A stretch of DNA of 64,000 nucleotides from Branchiostoma belcheri (Eukaryota; Chordata; Leptocardii; Amphioxiformes; Branchiostomatidae). How positions within the stretch are numbered: the stretch's first letter is position 1; every line of letters starts with the position of its first letter. Shown here piece after piece: positions 47,401 through 53,605 of the stretch. The notes below the pieces were generated by a model. It saw nothing but the letters and a program-made list of their open reading frames with translations, did no database searches and was not told where the DNA came from. Position numbers and translations under genes: made by a program. The stretch lies in assembly GCF_001625305.1 (NCBI RefSeq), contig NW_017802713.1:2601098-2665097 (forward strand), in the 5' to 3' direction.

Positions 47401-50400
47401 GCCATGACGGCGGCGAGCGTGATGGAGGGGGTGCAGAACTTCGAGATCCAGGAGCCGTCCCATGTGACGACCAAGCCCCAGCCGCTCAGGCTCCAGCCAA
47501 TCGCCGAGTCCCCCATCCGGGAAGCCGTGGACGTCGCCAGGGCGTTCGGTGAAGGAAACAGGAAGGTTATTTCAATCTTGGACTCGTACGCTGCCAGCGT
47601 TGTCAACACTGCCTTTGTAGATGGCAGCAAACTCTCACAAACAGAAACTGCAGAGGTAGACCAGGCTACAACAGTGGAAGCAGATTCTTCCGGTGCTGAA
47701 GCTTATCTAGACAATAGCATGGAACTCGGTAGCTCGTCTTTTGAATTTGCCAAGGGAAGTCTTGTCCGTCCGTCGCCACAGATTGACGAAAGTGTGCAAT
47801 ATGAATCAATCGCCACCAGGATCGTTGGCAAGATTCTAGACGAAGTGTCAGTCTGTGTCACAGCTCCACCAGAGGAGGCTGATATCATTCCGCATGATGA
47901 CAGTAAGGAGGAGGATGAAAGATGCACAACAACAGGACAAAGTAATGGTGAGGACCTCATATACACTGGAAATGAATACGCATCTGGCGATCAAACTGTA
48001 GGTGAGATGGAAGATACCATTAGTGATATTGTGGGGGAGATCAGCATAACAGTTCCCATTTCATCAGCATCTGCCAGTGTGCCGGACACACCCCCACCCT
48101 CCCCAGCCACCCCCTCACAGATAAGAATGGCCCAAAGTGCCAAGTTAGACCACGGTGAACTGGCTAGTAAGCTTTCGACAACCATGTTTTCAGTCGAGAC
48201 TGAAGACCAGTCCGAAGCTGCTGATGCTCCTTCTGATGAGAGAAGGGGTTCGGTGTGTGGGATCAACCATTTTGCGGAAGACATGTCGTGGAGCATCATG
48301 TGTGAAGCGACGTACAAGGCGTCGCAAGTCAGCGACTCCAGACGTAGCAGCATCTGTAACACCTCCAGCACTTCTGAGTCAAAGCGTACGAGCATCACCG
48401 AAGAGTTCTTTCAGTACCTTGCGGCTCAGAATTTGAAATCGGAGGGTAGGTTGTCTCGTCGTGGGAGCGGTGTTGCCAGTGCCTGTAGTTCTAGGAGGTC
48501 CAGTGCTTGTAGTGCGATGGAAGAGTTCTACCAAGCCTTGACTGGGAAGGACTACATGGAGGAAAAGCGCCGAGGCAGCAAAGCCAGCGACACAAAGGAA
48601 AATGTTTTACTGCTATGTCCAGAAAGTTTCTCCAGTCCAGCGTTAAGTGAAGGAAGCAAACATGTGAGGGCTGGAAGGAGGTCTGAGCCACACATCTCTG
48701 TCGAGATGGCAATGTTTGGGGCAACGTCTGTAAGCCGCCCAAGAAGCAGCAGTTTGAAGGAACACACCAGTCGAGAAGAGGATTCAAGCCAAGCACTCAA
48801 CTTTCCTAACAGCCCACCAAAGAACGGCTTGAGCGCGGGGGGAAGCCCACACAGAGTGAACAGGTTTGCAACCGATCTGGCTGGAGATATCATCAACAAT
48901 TCTCTTTCCTCGCTGCCTGAAAAGAGTGGCGAAGGCGGGATGACTCCACAAGGAAGGGGAGTGACCGACAAGAGGTCCACCTTCCGTAACATCTCATGTA
49001 CTTCTGACACTGTCGTGACCAGAACGTCAACTCTGACTGAAGCTGGTATTTCCACAAAAATGACGTCGTCTAGACGAGGGAGCATGCCAAGCATCTCGGA
49101 GGATCCTCTACCAGGCAGAAGAGGCAAGCGTCAAAGTTTACCGTGCACGTTTTCAGATTCTCTCGTCGATACCCTAACCCCAGATGTGCTCGAGGGGTGC
49201 CTACTGATGTCAAGAAACTCTATCACTGCCAGCTATGAAAAGATAGCTGAGGAAATGTCCAAAGACATTATCAATGCGGTTGCAGAACATCTTGTAGAAC
49301 AAGAGGTGACCACACAGCATGCTGCTGAGCATATTGCCCATACACTCTCCTCCTCCATTCTACAGGATGCCTTGGGTAGTGTACATGAAGCCAAAGATGA
49401 CACTGCCCTGGATTTAGGTAACACCGTGGAAAAGTATGCAGAGAATGTGGTCCAAGAAGTCCTAGAAAATGTTCTGAGCAGGCCCAAGATTGCAGTTGAT
49501 CTGTATGATGAGAGCCCGACAACAGATAGCAGTATCAGTATCATTAGCAGCTCTGAGTTACCTTCTCAGCAGTCGTCTGACAGTTTCTGTGAGGTGGTGC
49601 ATGACGATTTGAATCTTGTGGGTTCGCTGGGCAGGGGATGCCCTTCCTGTGTGAGCTCCTCCAGCAGTATCAGTGTAATAAGTAACGGCGAAGTCACGGC
49701 TACACACCACATAGAAAGATACTCAGAAGCTCTTGTGGAGGACATCTTAAACATTGCCAAAAAGGAGGCTTTCTCAGGGGAGAAGAGTTCAAGCGTAGAG
49801 AACTTCTCAGAACAGGTGGTCACTGGTATCATTGGCTCAGTCTTGGAGGAACTGCAGCCAAAGTTTCACGGAGGAGGTCTTGCCTTTGACTCCAAGTCGA
49901 TACCAAGTTCTACCAGCAGCTTTGACGTGCTGCACGAAAGGGACTCAAGATCGTCAAGTTCCAGAATATCCAGTTCGTCGGTGGAAAGGTGCACATCGTC
50001 TGATGACAGTGAAGAGGAGACAACGGTTGCTACTGGTCCTTTCGGGGTGGATGACCGGATGCAGTTCTCCACGAGCAGCGTGGAGGTCGCACACGACCTG
50101 TCACCAAGCTCTGACGTCAGCACCCCTACCAAACACGGCCTTGTACAGAGACAAGTATATGCCGGTATGGGAGACTCTGTCTTGAGCTCGGCTAGCAGTT
50201 TTGATATCCTTGGTAACACCCCAACACCGGAGGATCAGAAGTTCCCCTTCAAGTCACTAGGGGGCGCTGAGATGTACGAGCATGGCTCTAGTCCATCCAG
50301 CAGCAGCATCGGCATTGTCAGCCCAGAAGAGTGCACAGGAGGTGAACTTGGTAGCATGACAGCCCAAACCACGTCTGTAGAGGAACTGTCGACAGTACTG

Positions 50401-52975
50401 GCCAGCAACATTGTCCAGTCGGCAGTCGGGAGGTTCGTTACCAACGTGATGTCAGAGTCTATGATCAGCTCGACAGGAAGTATAGAGATCCTTAGCTCCC
50501 CTTCCATAGAAGAGTTGACGGAAGACCCTGGACCAGGGCTGAAAATGCTCTCGTCCTTGTTTCGAGTGGACACGGACAGATTTCCGTCCACTGAGTCCGA
50601 ATACTCCTCCGCAAGCATAGCAGTTTTAGATACAGTGAGTGAAAGTGGAATGGAGAATTCTTCCATCTCAAACCTGGCGGAATGTTTAACACAGGATGTC
50701 ATGGTTTCTGCCTTTGAGGAAACCTCTCATATGCGTGCCTCCAAGTGGTCTTTGGGAAAACAACATGAGGTTTCGTCATCGCTTACTCCAGACATAGGCG
50801 GACCGTGTGAGGGCCAGCCAATACCAGCAACATCTGGGGGTGAAATATTCAGAACAGTTCCGAGTCTTTCTGCCTTGGCCAGGCAGGAAACCACTAGATT
50901 GTCTACAAGATACGAGGATGAGTCCTCTCCACCTCAAGAAACAACGTCCAATACCGAAGCTGGGGAGGAAACCTCATCCGTTAGTTCAGATGAGTGTTCC
51001 ACGTGGTACCCGCTTGAGGACATCACACTAACAACCGACCTGCATACTGAACCAGACAGTGGTGTGACAAATGTTTCAAACTTGGAGATGTTTGCCGACT
51101 GTATGGCCTGTGCCATTGTAACCACAGCATTTTGTGCTGTTGGTGATCCTCCCCAGCCAGAAAATGGGCACACAGACACTTCCCCAGAGGACAGTAGTTT
51201 TGGCATTCTAACTGACAGTCCGGGCGAGCTTGGAGCGCACAGCCAAGAGGAAGAGTTGTTCCAGGATGAGACAGAAGCTGTCATGGTCGAAACCTCTCAC
51301 AGCCTCATCCCACCGCCCCCAGATCAGTTCTCATCAGAAAGCATTCCTACGGTGGAAGTTGACTTGTGGCGAACTTCTCAAAGATCGCACTCGTTGCCAA
51401 GTATGAACAGTTTCTGTGAAAATGTTGCAACTGATATTCTCAATCGTGCAATGGACTCCGTGCAGAGGCAAGGTGGAACAACCACTGCAGGCAACCGACC
51501 AATTGCCACAGGTATGACTGCATTACATGGCTGCCTTCTATTCAAGTTTTGACTGCAAGGATATACAGTTTAAGTCATGTCATCTGAAAGAGCGCACTTT
51601 CCTCTACTTGCTTCACAACTTACTAGTAACTCTCACTGTTGTGGATTCATGTGGATCAGATTTTTTATTTCATAATTTATAGATTCCCCTAAGCCTTCCA
51701 AAATCAAATATGACCAGAGTGTTTTAAGTTCTGTTTTTAGACAAGTACATGTACAATTACATGTATGTTGTACTGTTGAGTAGGGTCCAATTCCACATTA
51801 TGCCATTTGCTCATATTTTATGACAACAGGAATTTCAACTGCCTTTTTTTATGTTTACCGAAGGAAAACATATGGTTTTTGCTCTGTTTCTTCTTCTCCA
51901 AACTCATAAGGTTAATGACCTGAACCAGACGTCTATCACCATGGTAACCAGTGTTGGGTTACATTCTGTTGCAATTTTATAGCAGGAGGGACTTAGACTC
52001 TTGTCACCATATATATGAATGTGTTTGAGTAAGAATTACTAGTAACAGAGCAGACCATATGCAAAGGTAAACATTATGCATTTGCTTTGCAAATGTTACC
52101 CTTCTAGTTAACTAAATTACAATATTCTCCCACATCTATGAAAATTGTGTCTACAGGGAACTGGGGCTGTGGTGCCTTTGGTGGTGACCCCCAGGTCAAG
52201 GCCATGTTGCAGTGGATGGCTGCCTCCCATGCTGACTCACCTGAAATGATTTACTACTCCTTTGAAAATAAAGATGTTGAGCAGGTATACATAGTTTTTG
52301 GAGCAATTTTGTTTTATATACACCGTACATGTACATGTATCAAGTACTGGTATCTAGTTTTCACAATGTAGGATACCTTTTTGTTAATTGGAATAGTATG
52401 TAATTTCTGTCACTCACTCACTCGCTCACTCACTATCCTAGTTTAGATTTCTCCTTTCCCCAATTTCTTTTAACAGAAAATGACTTCTGGGATTTTATAA
52501 GCTAATGGCTTTTTAATACAGTGGATGAATATTCCAAAATCCAGCAGCAAGAAGGAACAAGACACGTCGTATTTTCTTCAACATCCCCACTTCAAGGTTT
52601 ACATTATAAGTTACCAGATTCAGTTTCTACCTGCTTGCACTGTAGAATGTCTAAAAAATTTACCCTCGACCTTGTTGAAAAGCGGTCATATGTTGTACCG
52701 AACAAGCTTTTGAATTTAAATAAAGGCTTACTACTACAACTTACTACTACTAAAACTACTAGCATTATCATTCATGTTGATTGCCTTCTGTTTTTATCTT
52801 CTAACAGCTTGAGGAGGTCTGTGAGCAGTTGAGGAGCAGAGGTTGGCTGGTGGCAGACTTGTGCCAGGCTGTGCAGGAGTACTCTGAGACCATCAGACCA
52901 CCAGTTTCTAAGAAAACACCAGACACGGCACCAGCCTTTCAAGACTTCTTTGCTTTCCTGACAAAAAGGGAGTGA
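18625..52975 (+). CDS. Poly(ADP-ribose) glycohydrolase with a ~1,530-residue A-kinase-anchor-like insertion (10 exons, 2008 aa)
   Basis: PARG cleaves ADP-ribose polymers. Ten exons sum to 6,027 nt and stay in frame. N-terminus: helical region with basic cluster 55-78 (possible NLS). Exons 1-4 give the PARG accessory region (AHTFLCTFPKGRN; NITFTRK). Exon 5 has GGGVLNQGRVQ and exon 6 opens EEIRF: together GGG-X7-QEE, catalytic Glu pair 274-275. EQFSHYTGY and LNKAYVGF follow, then TGNWGCGAFGGD (1910-1921) in exon 9. Human PARG has only a short loop between the last two; here residues ~374-1905 intervene. The insertion has ~15 RII-binding-like amphipathic helices, FFAT motif EYFDAVE (496-502), a cluster of R/K-R-x-S sites (824-1119) and repeated Ser-rich hydrophobic motifs. 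Start 18625 has good context (ACAAAATGG); an upstream in-frame GTG is not used. Activity and PKA binding are inferred, not shown. Confidence 0.92.
19761..20265. mobile_element. 'Word' element, GTGCACC type (copy 1, with internal tandem)
   Basis: Starts CAGGGCTCGAAATACTGGGT and ends GAATTTCGAGCCCTG. GTGCACC words cluster at both ends and beside AATTTTTTAGGTTGG. An internal ~150-bp segment (GTTAGCTCCCATTT...GGTGCACC) is duplicated at ~19960-20108 and ~20112-20240. Confidence 0.8.
20495..20935. mobile_element. ~440-bp repeat with GGAATACAC hairpin (copy 1)
   Basis: GAATACACAGTACAACACAG/GATATTCCG at the left pairs with CGGAATACACTGTGTTTGTA about 130 bp later. Then TTTATTTATGTCATACCCAC ... GCGTTCGAAT, TAGTTATCACAC, CGTATCGAACGTAATCGCGG and a final GGTATGACATAAAT. 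Copy 2 at 33095-33535. Low-complexity-free but no conserved ORF. Confidence 0.75.
21398..21731. mobile_element. 'Word' element, TTGCCC type (copy 1)
   Basis: GTTGCCCAGTGGGCAACC at the left and GGTTGCCCGGGGCAACTGGG at the right, with AAAAATTAGGTTGCC and GTTGCCCC words. A non-repetitive core contains CATAAGCCTTTGACAATATT. A copy at 35089-35947 shares that core. Confidence 0.8.
22000..22255 (-). mobile_element. tRNA-derived SINE (minus strand)
   Basis: Read on the minus strand: ATGGTAGCATGTTCGGCTCA, CCAAGAGGTCGCGGGTTCAA (A- and B-box-like), then GAAAGGCACTTTACACGAC. The same order occurs on the plus strand at 43615-43860. Confidence 0.65.
22341..22648. mobile_element. PIF/Harbinger-like MITE, GGCCACACC family (copy 1)
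   Basis: Left end GGCTACACCAATTTAATTTC and right end GAAATTAAATTGGTGTGGCC, with inner arms GGTTAACGGATT / AATCTGTTAACC-like. Flanked by TTA on the left. Confidence 0.85.
23510..23638. mobile_element. Short Mutator-like fold-back MITE, perfect 9-bp target duplication
   Basis: TAGCCTGGGTACCATCCGG and CCGGATGGTACCCAGGCTA ends around GCTACGCAACGCT. Flanks ACTATATGT at 23501-23509 and 23639-23647 are identical. The right arm is partly tandem-duplicated (GCGTTGYGTAGCGAAAATCC twice). Confidence 0.93.
23870..24232. mobile_element. 'Word' element, GTCCCAA type
   Basis: Left GCCTCGAAATTAACTTTTC and right TTAATTTCGAGCCCTG. TGTCCCAAAA, TTGTCCCGAAG, GTCCCAGCC and ATTGGGACAC words lie near both ends, with CCTAAATTTTAGTGG on the right. 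Confidence 0.75.
24491..24819. mobile_element. Fold-back MITE with 9-bp target duplication (copy b)
   Basis: TGAATAGCAAAGTT ... CACGAGCCAATGTTTCGATG at the left; CGAAACGTCGGCTCGTG ... AATTATTTACGGATG at the right. AGACTACTC flanks both sides (24482-24490, 24820-24828). Homologous to 10699-11033 in reverse orientation. Confidence 0.88.
26262..26453. repeat. (CA)n microsatellite with CACACG phases
   Basis: About 190 bp of CA with two blocks of CACACG hexamers and one CGCGCG. All overlapping open frames are artefacts. Confidence 0.97.
26937..27221. mobile_element. Mutator-like fold-back MITE with 9-bp target duplication
   Basis: TAGCCTGGTATCCAGTCTG and CAGACTGGATACCAGGCTA termini. Flanks AGGAGAAGG (26928-26936) and GGGAGAAGG (27222-27230), one mismatch. 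The interior shares GGCGGGGGAAGCTATTAG-like and TAGGTTTCCCGGTG stretches with 8804-9152 and 13307-13568. Confidence 0.9.
27273..27635. mobile_element. GGCCACACC-family MITE (copy 2)
   Basis: AGCCACACCAATTTAATTTG ... GTTAACCAAGAATTAAATTG. Inner sequence GTTCAAAATTTAAACAATG and GATACCATTGCATTTTAAG matches the other copies. Confidence 0.85.
28096..28455. mobile_element. GGCCACACC-family MITE (copy 3)
   Basis: TAA-GGCCACACCAATTTAATT ... AATTAAATTGGTATAGCC-TAA, with TAA on both sides and the usual interior. Confidence 0.88.
29240..29641. mobile_element. 'Word' element, GGTACAGGTAC type
   Basis: AGAGCTGTGTACCTAAAC at the left and GTACCGGTACACAGCTCT at the right. Reiterated GGTACAGGTACAGG words and AAATTTTAGGTAC, around a non-repeated core. 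A half copy lies at 37624-37720. Confidence 0.78.
29929..30223. mobile_element. GGTAACATTTGCAAAG-type MITE (copy 2, inverted)
   Basis: GTTTACCGAAGGAAAAC, CACCATGGTAACTCAGTGTT, GCAGGAGGGATTTAGACTCC, GCGAAGGTAAACATTAT. Reverse complement of the 4576 copy. Confidence 0.75.
30368..30512 (+). CDS. PARG-AKAP exon 2
   Basis: Residues 133-180. VVLQRRFVASVVAHTFLCTF matches the PARG 'QxxxLLANAFFCTFP' helix, followed by PKGRN and FNFTRFFN. Acceptor CCTACAG; donor GTAGCC at 30513. Confidence 0.88.
30771..31022. repeat. Three tandem copies of an ~86-bp unit
   Basis: Units start at 30771, 30851 and 30937: TGCCTGTACYATTCCT, GAATTCTTGCAAACTGC, ACTGTACCATTAGGCTCC, TGAGACGTCGCCAAAA. The first lacks seven bases (ACATGTA). 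It lies 258 bp after exon 2. Confidence 0.92.
31668..31768. mobile_element. Right half of a GGCCACACC-family MITE
   Basis: TTTTTTTGCAAATCAG ... CCAACAAATTAAATTGGTGT then GGCCTAA. No left arm found. Confidence 0.7.
32108..32390. mobile_element. GGTAACATTTGCAAAG-type MITE (copy 3)
   Basis: GGTAACATTTTCAAAGCAAA, ATAATGTTTACC, CCCAACACTAGTTACCATGG, GAAGAAGAAGAGGAAG and a final GCGAAGGTAAACAT. Confidence 0.78.
33095..33535. mobile_element. ~440-bp repeat with GGAATACAC hairpin (copy 2)
   Basis: Homologous along its length to 20495-20935. ACAACACGGTGTATTCCGTA pairs with GCGGAATACACCGTGTTGTA. Ends near GGTAGGACATAATATTATG. Confidence 0.78.
33824..33998. repeat. (ATTC)n microsatellite with a (GTTC) block
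   Basis: Tetranucleotide ATTC array, a GTTC block at ~33900-33925, ATTC again, then ATCC. Frames reading FIHSFIHS are artefacts. Confidence 0.97.
34444..34727. mobile_element. GGCCACAGC-family MITE, part copy
   Basis: Begins inside the element (GTGGATGGCAGATAACTATG, inverted interior) and ends ATAAAATTTACTTGCTGTGG then CCTAA. Confidence 0.72.
35089..35947. mobile_element. Nested 'word' elements: TTGCCC type split by an AGGTCCGGA type
   Basis: The outer TTGCCC element begins at 35089 (CCCAGTGGGCAACCTGG). It is interrupted by a unit with GTTCAGGTCCGGATTC and CCGGACTTGTAAGTCC words (~35140-35560, ends GTGCTGCATACC / GGTATGCAGCAC), then resumes (35590-35947) with the same core as 21398-21731. 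AGGTTCAGGTTC words follow to ~36030. Confidence 0.7.
36259..36479. repeat. Long hairpin with paired ~90-bp arms
   Basis: ATAACATCTGTGTCCATAAT... CGCCACCTTGAGAAA ... TTTTTACTGCAACATAC at the left mirrors GTATGTTGCAGTAAAAA ... TCTCAAGGTGGCG ... ATTATGGACACAGATGTTAT at the right. Each arm repeats CCATAATATC twice around CCAGGGT. Family unknown. Confidence 0.85.
36625..37158. mobile_element. 'Word' element, GTGCACC type (copy 2), abutting exon 3
   Basis: GCTCGAAATACTGGGTGCAT at the left and GAATTTTGAGCCCTG at the right; GTGCACC words at both ends. A separate hairpin with two CACGTG sites lies inside at 36878-36922. The right end is 26 bp before the exon 3 start. Confidence 0.75.
37184..37283 (+). 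CDS. PARG-AKAP exon 3
   Basis: Residues 181-214: RETQVAKLRCILHYFERLAE then NITFTRK. This matches the PARG 'KLKTLFCYFRRV...VTFTRQ' region, which fixes the frame. Confidence 0.88.
39559..39622. repeat. Near-perfect short hairpin
   Basis: TAACCTCCTCAACTTTGG and CCAAAGTTGAGGAGGTTA arms separated by CATGAAACTTAAAAGTTTCG. Stem about 29 bp. Confidence 0.85.
40695..41123. mobile_element. GGCCACAGC-family MITE (complete, long form)
   Basis: TAA-GGCCACAGCAAGTAAATTT ... AAATTACTTGCTGTGGCC-TAA. About 430 bp; interior as in 17163-17548. Confidence 0.88.
41300..41395. mobile_element. Short Mutator-like fold-back MITE, perfect 9-bp target duplication
   Basis: TAGCCTGGGTGTCATCCG and CGGATGGCACCCAGGCTA ends around GGCTACCCCGAAAAAAA. 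TCGGATGCC flanks both sides (41291-41299 and 41396-41404). Same family as 23510-23638. Confidence 0.94.
41580..41901. mobile_element. GGCCACACC-family MITE (copy 4)
   Basis: TTA-GGCCACACCAATTTAATT ... AATTAAATTGGTGTGGCC-TTA. TTA target duplication on both sides. It lies 74 bp before exon 4. Confidence 0.9.
41976..42095 (+). CDS. PARG-AKAP exon 4
   Basis: Residues 215-254: LPSWDTWLSCDKQLCPVTVV then QQGVIEDSGSHTLQ. This corresponds to PARG '[24 protein letters not shown]', the run-up to the macrodomain. Confidence 0.87.
42774..43114. mobile_element. 'Word' element, TAGCGTAGGGG type (copy 2)
   Basis: CAGGGTTCTAGCTAGGAT at the left and CTAGGTAGAACCCTG at the right; repeated TTTAGCGTAGGGG with AAAATTA. 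Same architecture as 11668-12006 with a changed word (GCGTA instead of GCATA). Confidence 0.75.
43491..43547 (+). CDS. PARG-AKAP exon 5: catalytic GGG
   Basis: Residues 255-273: DFANKLIGGGVLNQGRVQ. The GGG at 263-265 and the spacing to QEE equal the PARG signature exactly. Confidence 0.93.
43615..43860 (+). mobile_element. tRNA-derived SINE (plus strand)
   Basis: GGGTCATGTGGGTGACAGAG (A-box-like), GGTTCCAGTCC at 43670-43680 (B-box-like), then GGAAAGGCACTTAACACG. Matches the minus-strand copy at 22000-22255. A-rich end near 43860. Confidence 0.65.
44192..44588. mobile_element. 'Word' element, GTGCACC type (copy 3, inverted)
   Basis: GGGCTCGAAATTCATTTTTG ... AAAAATTGGGTGCAC ... CCAAGGTGCACATGCACCC ... 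TTTCAAGCCCTG. The tip GTGCACATGCACCCAGTATG is duplicated. Confidence 0.78.
44912..45217. mobile_element. 'Word' element, GTGCACC type (copy 4)
   Basis: CAGGGCTGGAAATACTAAGT ... TCAGTGCACTC ... GTGCACTAGTGCACC ... CTTTCAAGGCCTG. More diverged than the other copies. Confidence 0.65.
45446..45715. mobile_element. GGTAACATTTGCAAAG-type MITE (copy 4)
   Basis: AGTAATATTTGCAAAGAAA, ATAATGTTTACCTTCGC, CCCAACACCAGTTACCATGG, GAAGAAGAGGAAGAGGAAAC. Confidence 0.75.
45861..46028 (+). CDS. PARG-AKAP exon 6: catalytic EE
   Basis: Residues 274-329: EEIRFCICPELITSMLFMEK, DANEAIQIAGFEQFSHYTGY. Glu274-Glu275 correspond to human PARG Glu755-Glu756; the TGY Tyr belongs to the substrate clasp. Confidence 0.94.
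46450..46720 (+). CDS. PARG-AKAP exon 7: end of the first PARG half, start of insertion
   Basis: Residues 330-419. TTLCAIDAQNYNRRKHD and LNKAYVGF (366-373) are PARG. From ~374 the sequence becomes acidic and Ser-rich (SSSWSDDDFHTAFGSFEEEH), which is already the insertion. Confidence 0.92.
47039..51511 (+). CDS. PARG-AKAP exon 8: single 4,473-nt exon with the anchor-like insertion
   Basis: Residues 420-1910, uninterrupted. It encodes, in order: duplicated GSVWEDLP; FFAT motif EYFDAVE at 496-502; helices at 528-545, 597-613, 674-691, 793-805, 831-848; basic Ser sites between 824 and 1119; helices at 1029-1045, 1152-1172, 1181-1201, 1219-1232, 1314-1330, 1342-1358, 1535-1553, 1631-1647, 1770-1787, 1878-1894; and Ser-rich motifs such as SSASSFDIL and SSTGSIEIL among the later ones. 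The linkers are acidic and disordered-looking. Acceptor CCCTGCAG; donor GTATGA at 51512. It returns to the PARG frame exactly at PIAT-GNWGCG, so it is not a retained intron or an annotation chimera. Confidence 0.93.
51848..52112. mobile_element. GGTAACATTTGCAAAG-type MITE (copy 5, inverted)
   Basis: GTTTACCGAAGGAAAACA, CACCATGGTAACCAGTGTTG, GCAGGAGGGACTTAGACTC, GCAAAGGTAAACATTATGC, GCTTTGCAAATGTTACC. The best-preserved copy; it sits 45 bp before exon 9. Confidence 0.82.
52157..52284 (+). CDS. PARG-AKAP exon 9: PARG glycine-rich segment
   Basis: Residues 1911-1953. GNWGCGAFGGD binds the ADP-ribose diphosphate in PARG. Then VKAMLQWMAASHADSPEMI and YYSFENKDVEQ, matching PARG 'LKALIQILAAA...VVYFTFGD'. 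Confidence 0.95.
52808..52975 (+). CDS. PARG-AKAP exon 10: C-terminus
   Basis: Residues 1954-2008: LEEVCEQLRSRGWLVADLCQ then AVQEYSETIRPPV, matching the last PARG helices. The tail PAFQDFFAFLTKRE is followed by TGA at 52973-52975. Short downstream 3' UTR; no clear AATAAA before the MITE at 53225. Confidence 0.92.
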   Translation, partial: LEEVCEQLRSRGWLVADLCQAVQEYSETIRPPVSKKTPDTAPAFQDFFAFLTKRE

Positions 52976-53224
52976 AGAACTATAATAATTGCATTTATTT
53001 TGTACATTATGAAGAGTACTGAGCCTTAACATACATGTTACACTTATTGTATTAGCCTCCTGCGCAGACTTCTAGCGGGGCAGTGTTTTTTTCTATGAGT
53101 GGCTAGAGCAGCGGCTTCTTTTGGGGGAAGAGGGGTCTCCCTCTGAGTCTGTACAGGAGGCTAACACTAACATAGCAGTCTCTGGTCAGGGTTTTGATAT
53201 TGTATTTTACCACTAAAACATCTC

Positions 53225-53605
53225 TTAGGCCACACTAATTTAATTTCTTGGTTAACGGATTCGCCCGCTTCATTTTATTTCTGATTTGCAAATAAAAATA
53301 AAAAACTCAGAATCAACTGCAAAAAATGCTCATATTTTGCCCTGAACAGTTCAAAACAGTCCTTTTCATCCTAGTTGTTACAGTTATTCCATCTTTTTAA
53401 GCAGTGGTATCATTAAAAGTTAAAAAAAAAAAGATTGTTTAAATTTTGAACCAGTCTGGTGTGTTGACTTCATGTCTCCTATTATAGTACCATTTGGGCC
53501 ATAATAGGATGCCTAGGCGTGTTTTTATTTTTATTTTTCGCCCGCCCGCTCCAATATTTTTCTAGAAAAATCTGTTAACCAAGAAATAAAATTGGTGTGG
53601 CCTTA
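53225..53605. mobile_element. GGCCACACC-family MITE at the start of duplicated unit A
   Basis: TTA-GGCCACACTAATTTAATT ... AATAAAATTGGTGTGGCC-TTA. Nearly identical to 54868-55245. Confidence 0.92.

Noticed and set aside
46965..51284. Many minus-strand and other-frame open frames over exon 8
   Set aside because: Shadows of the 4.5-kb exon; low-complexity Ser codons keep other frames open.
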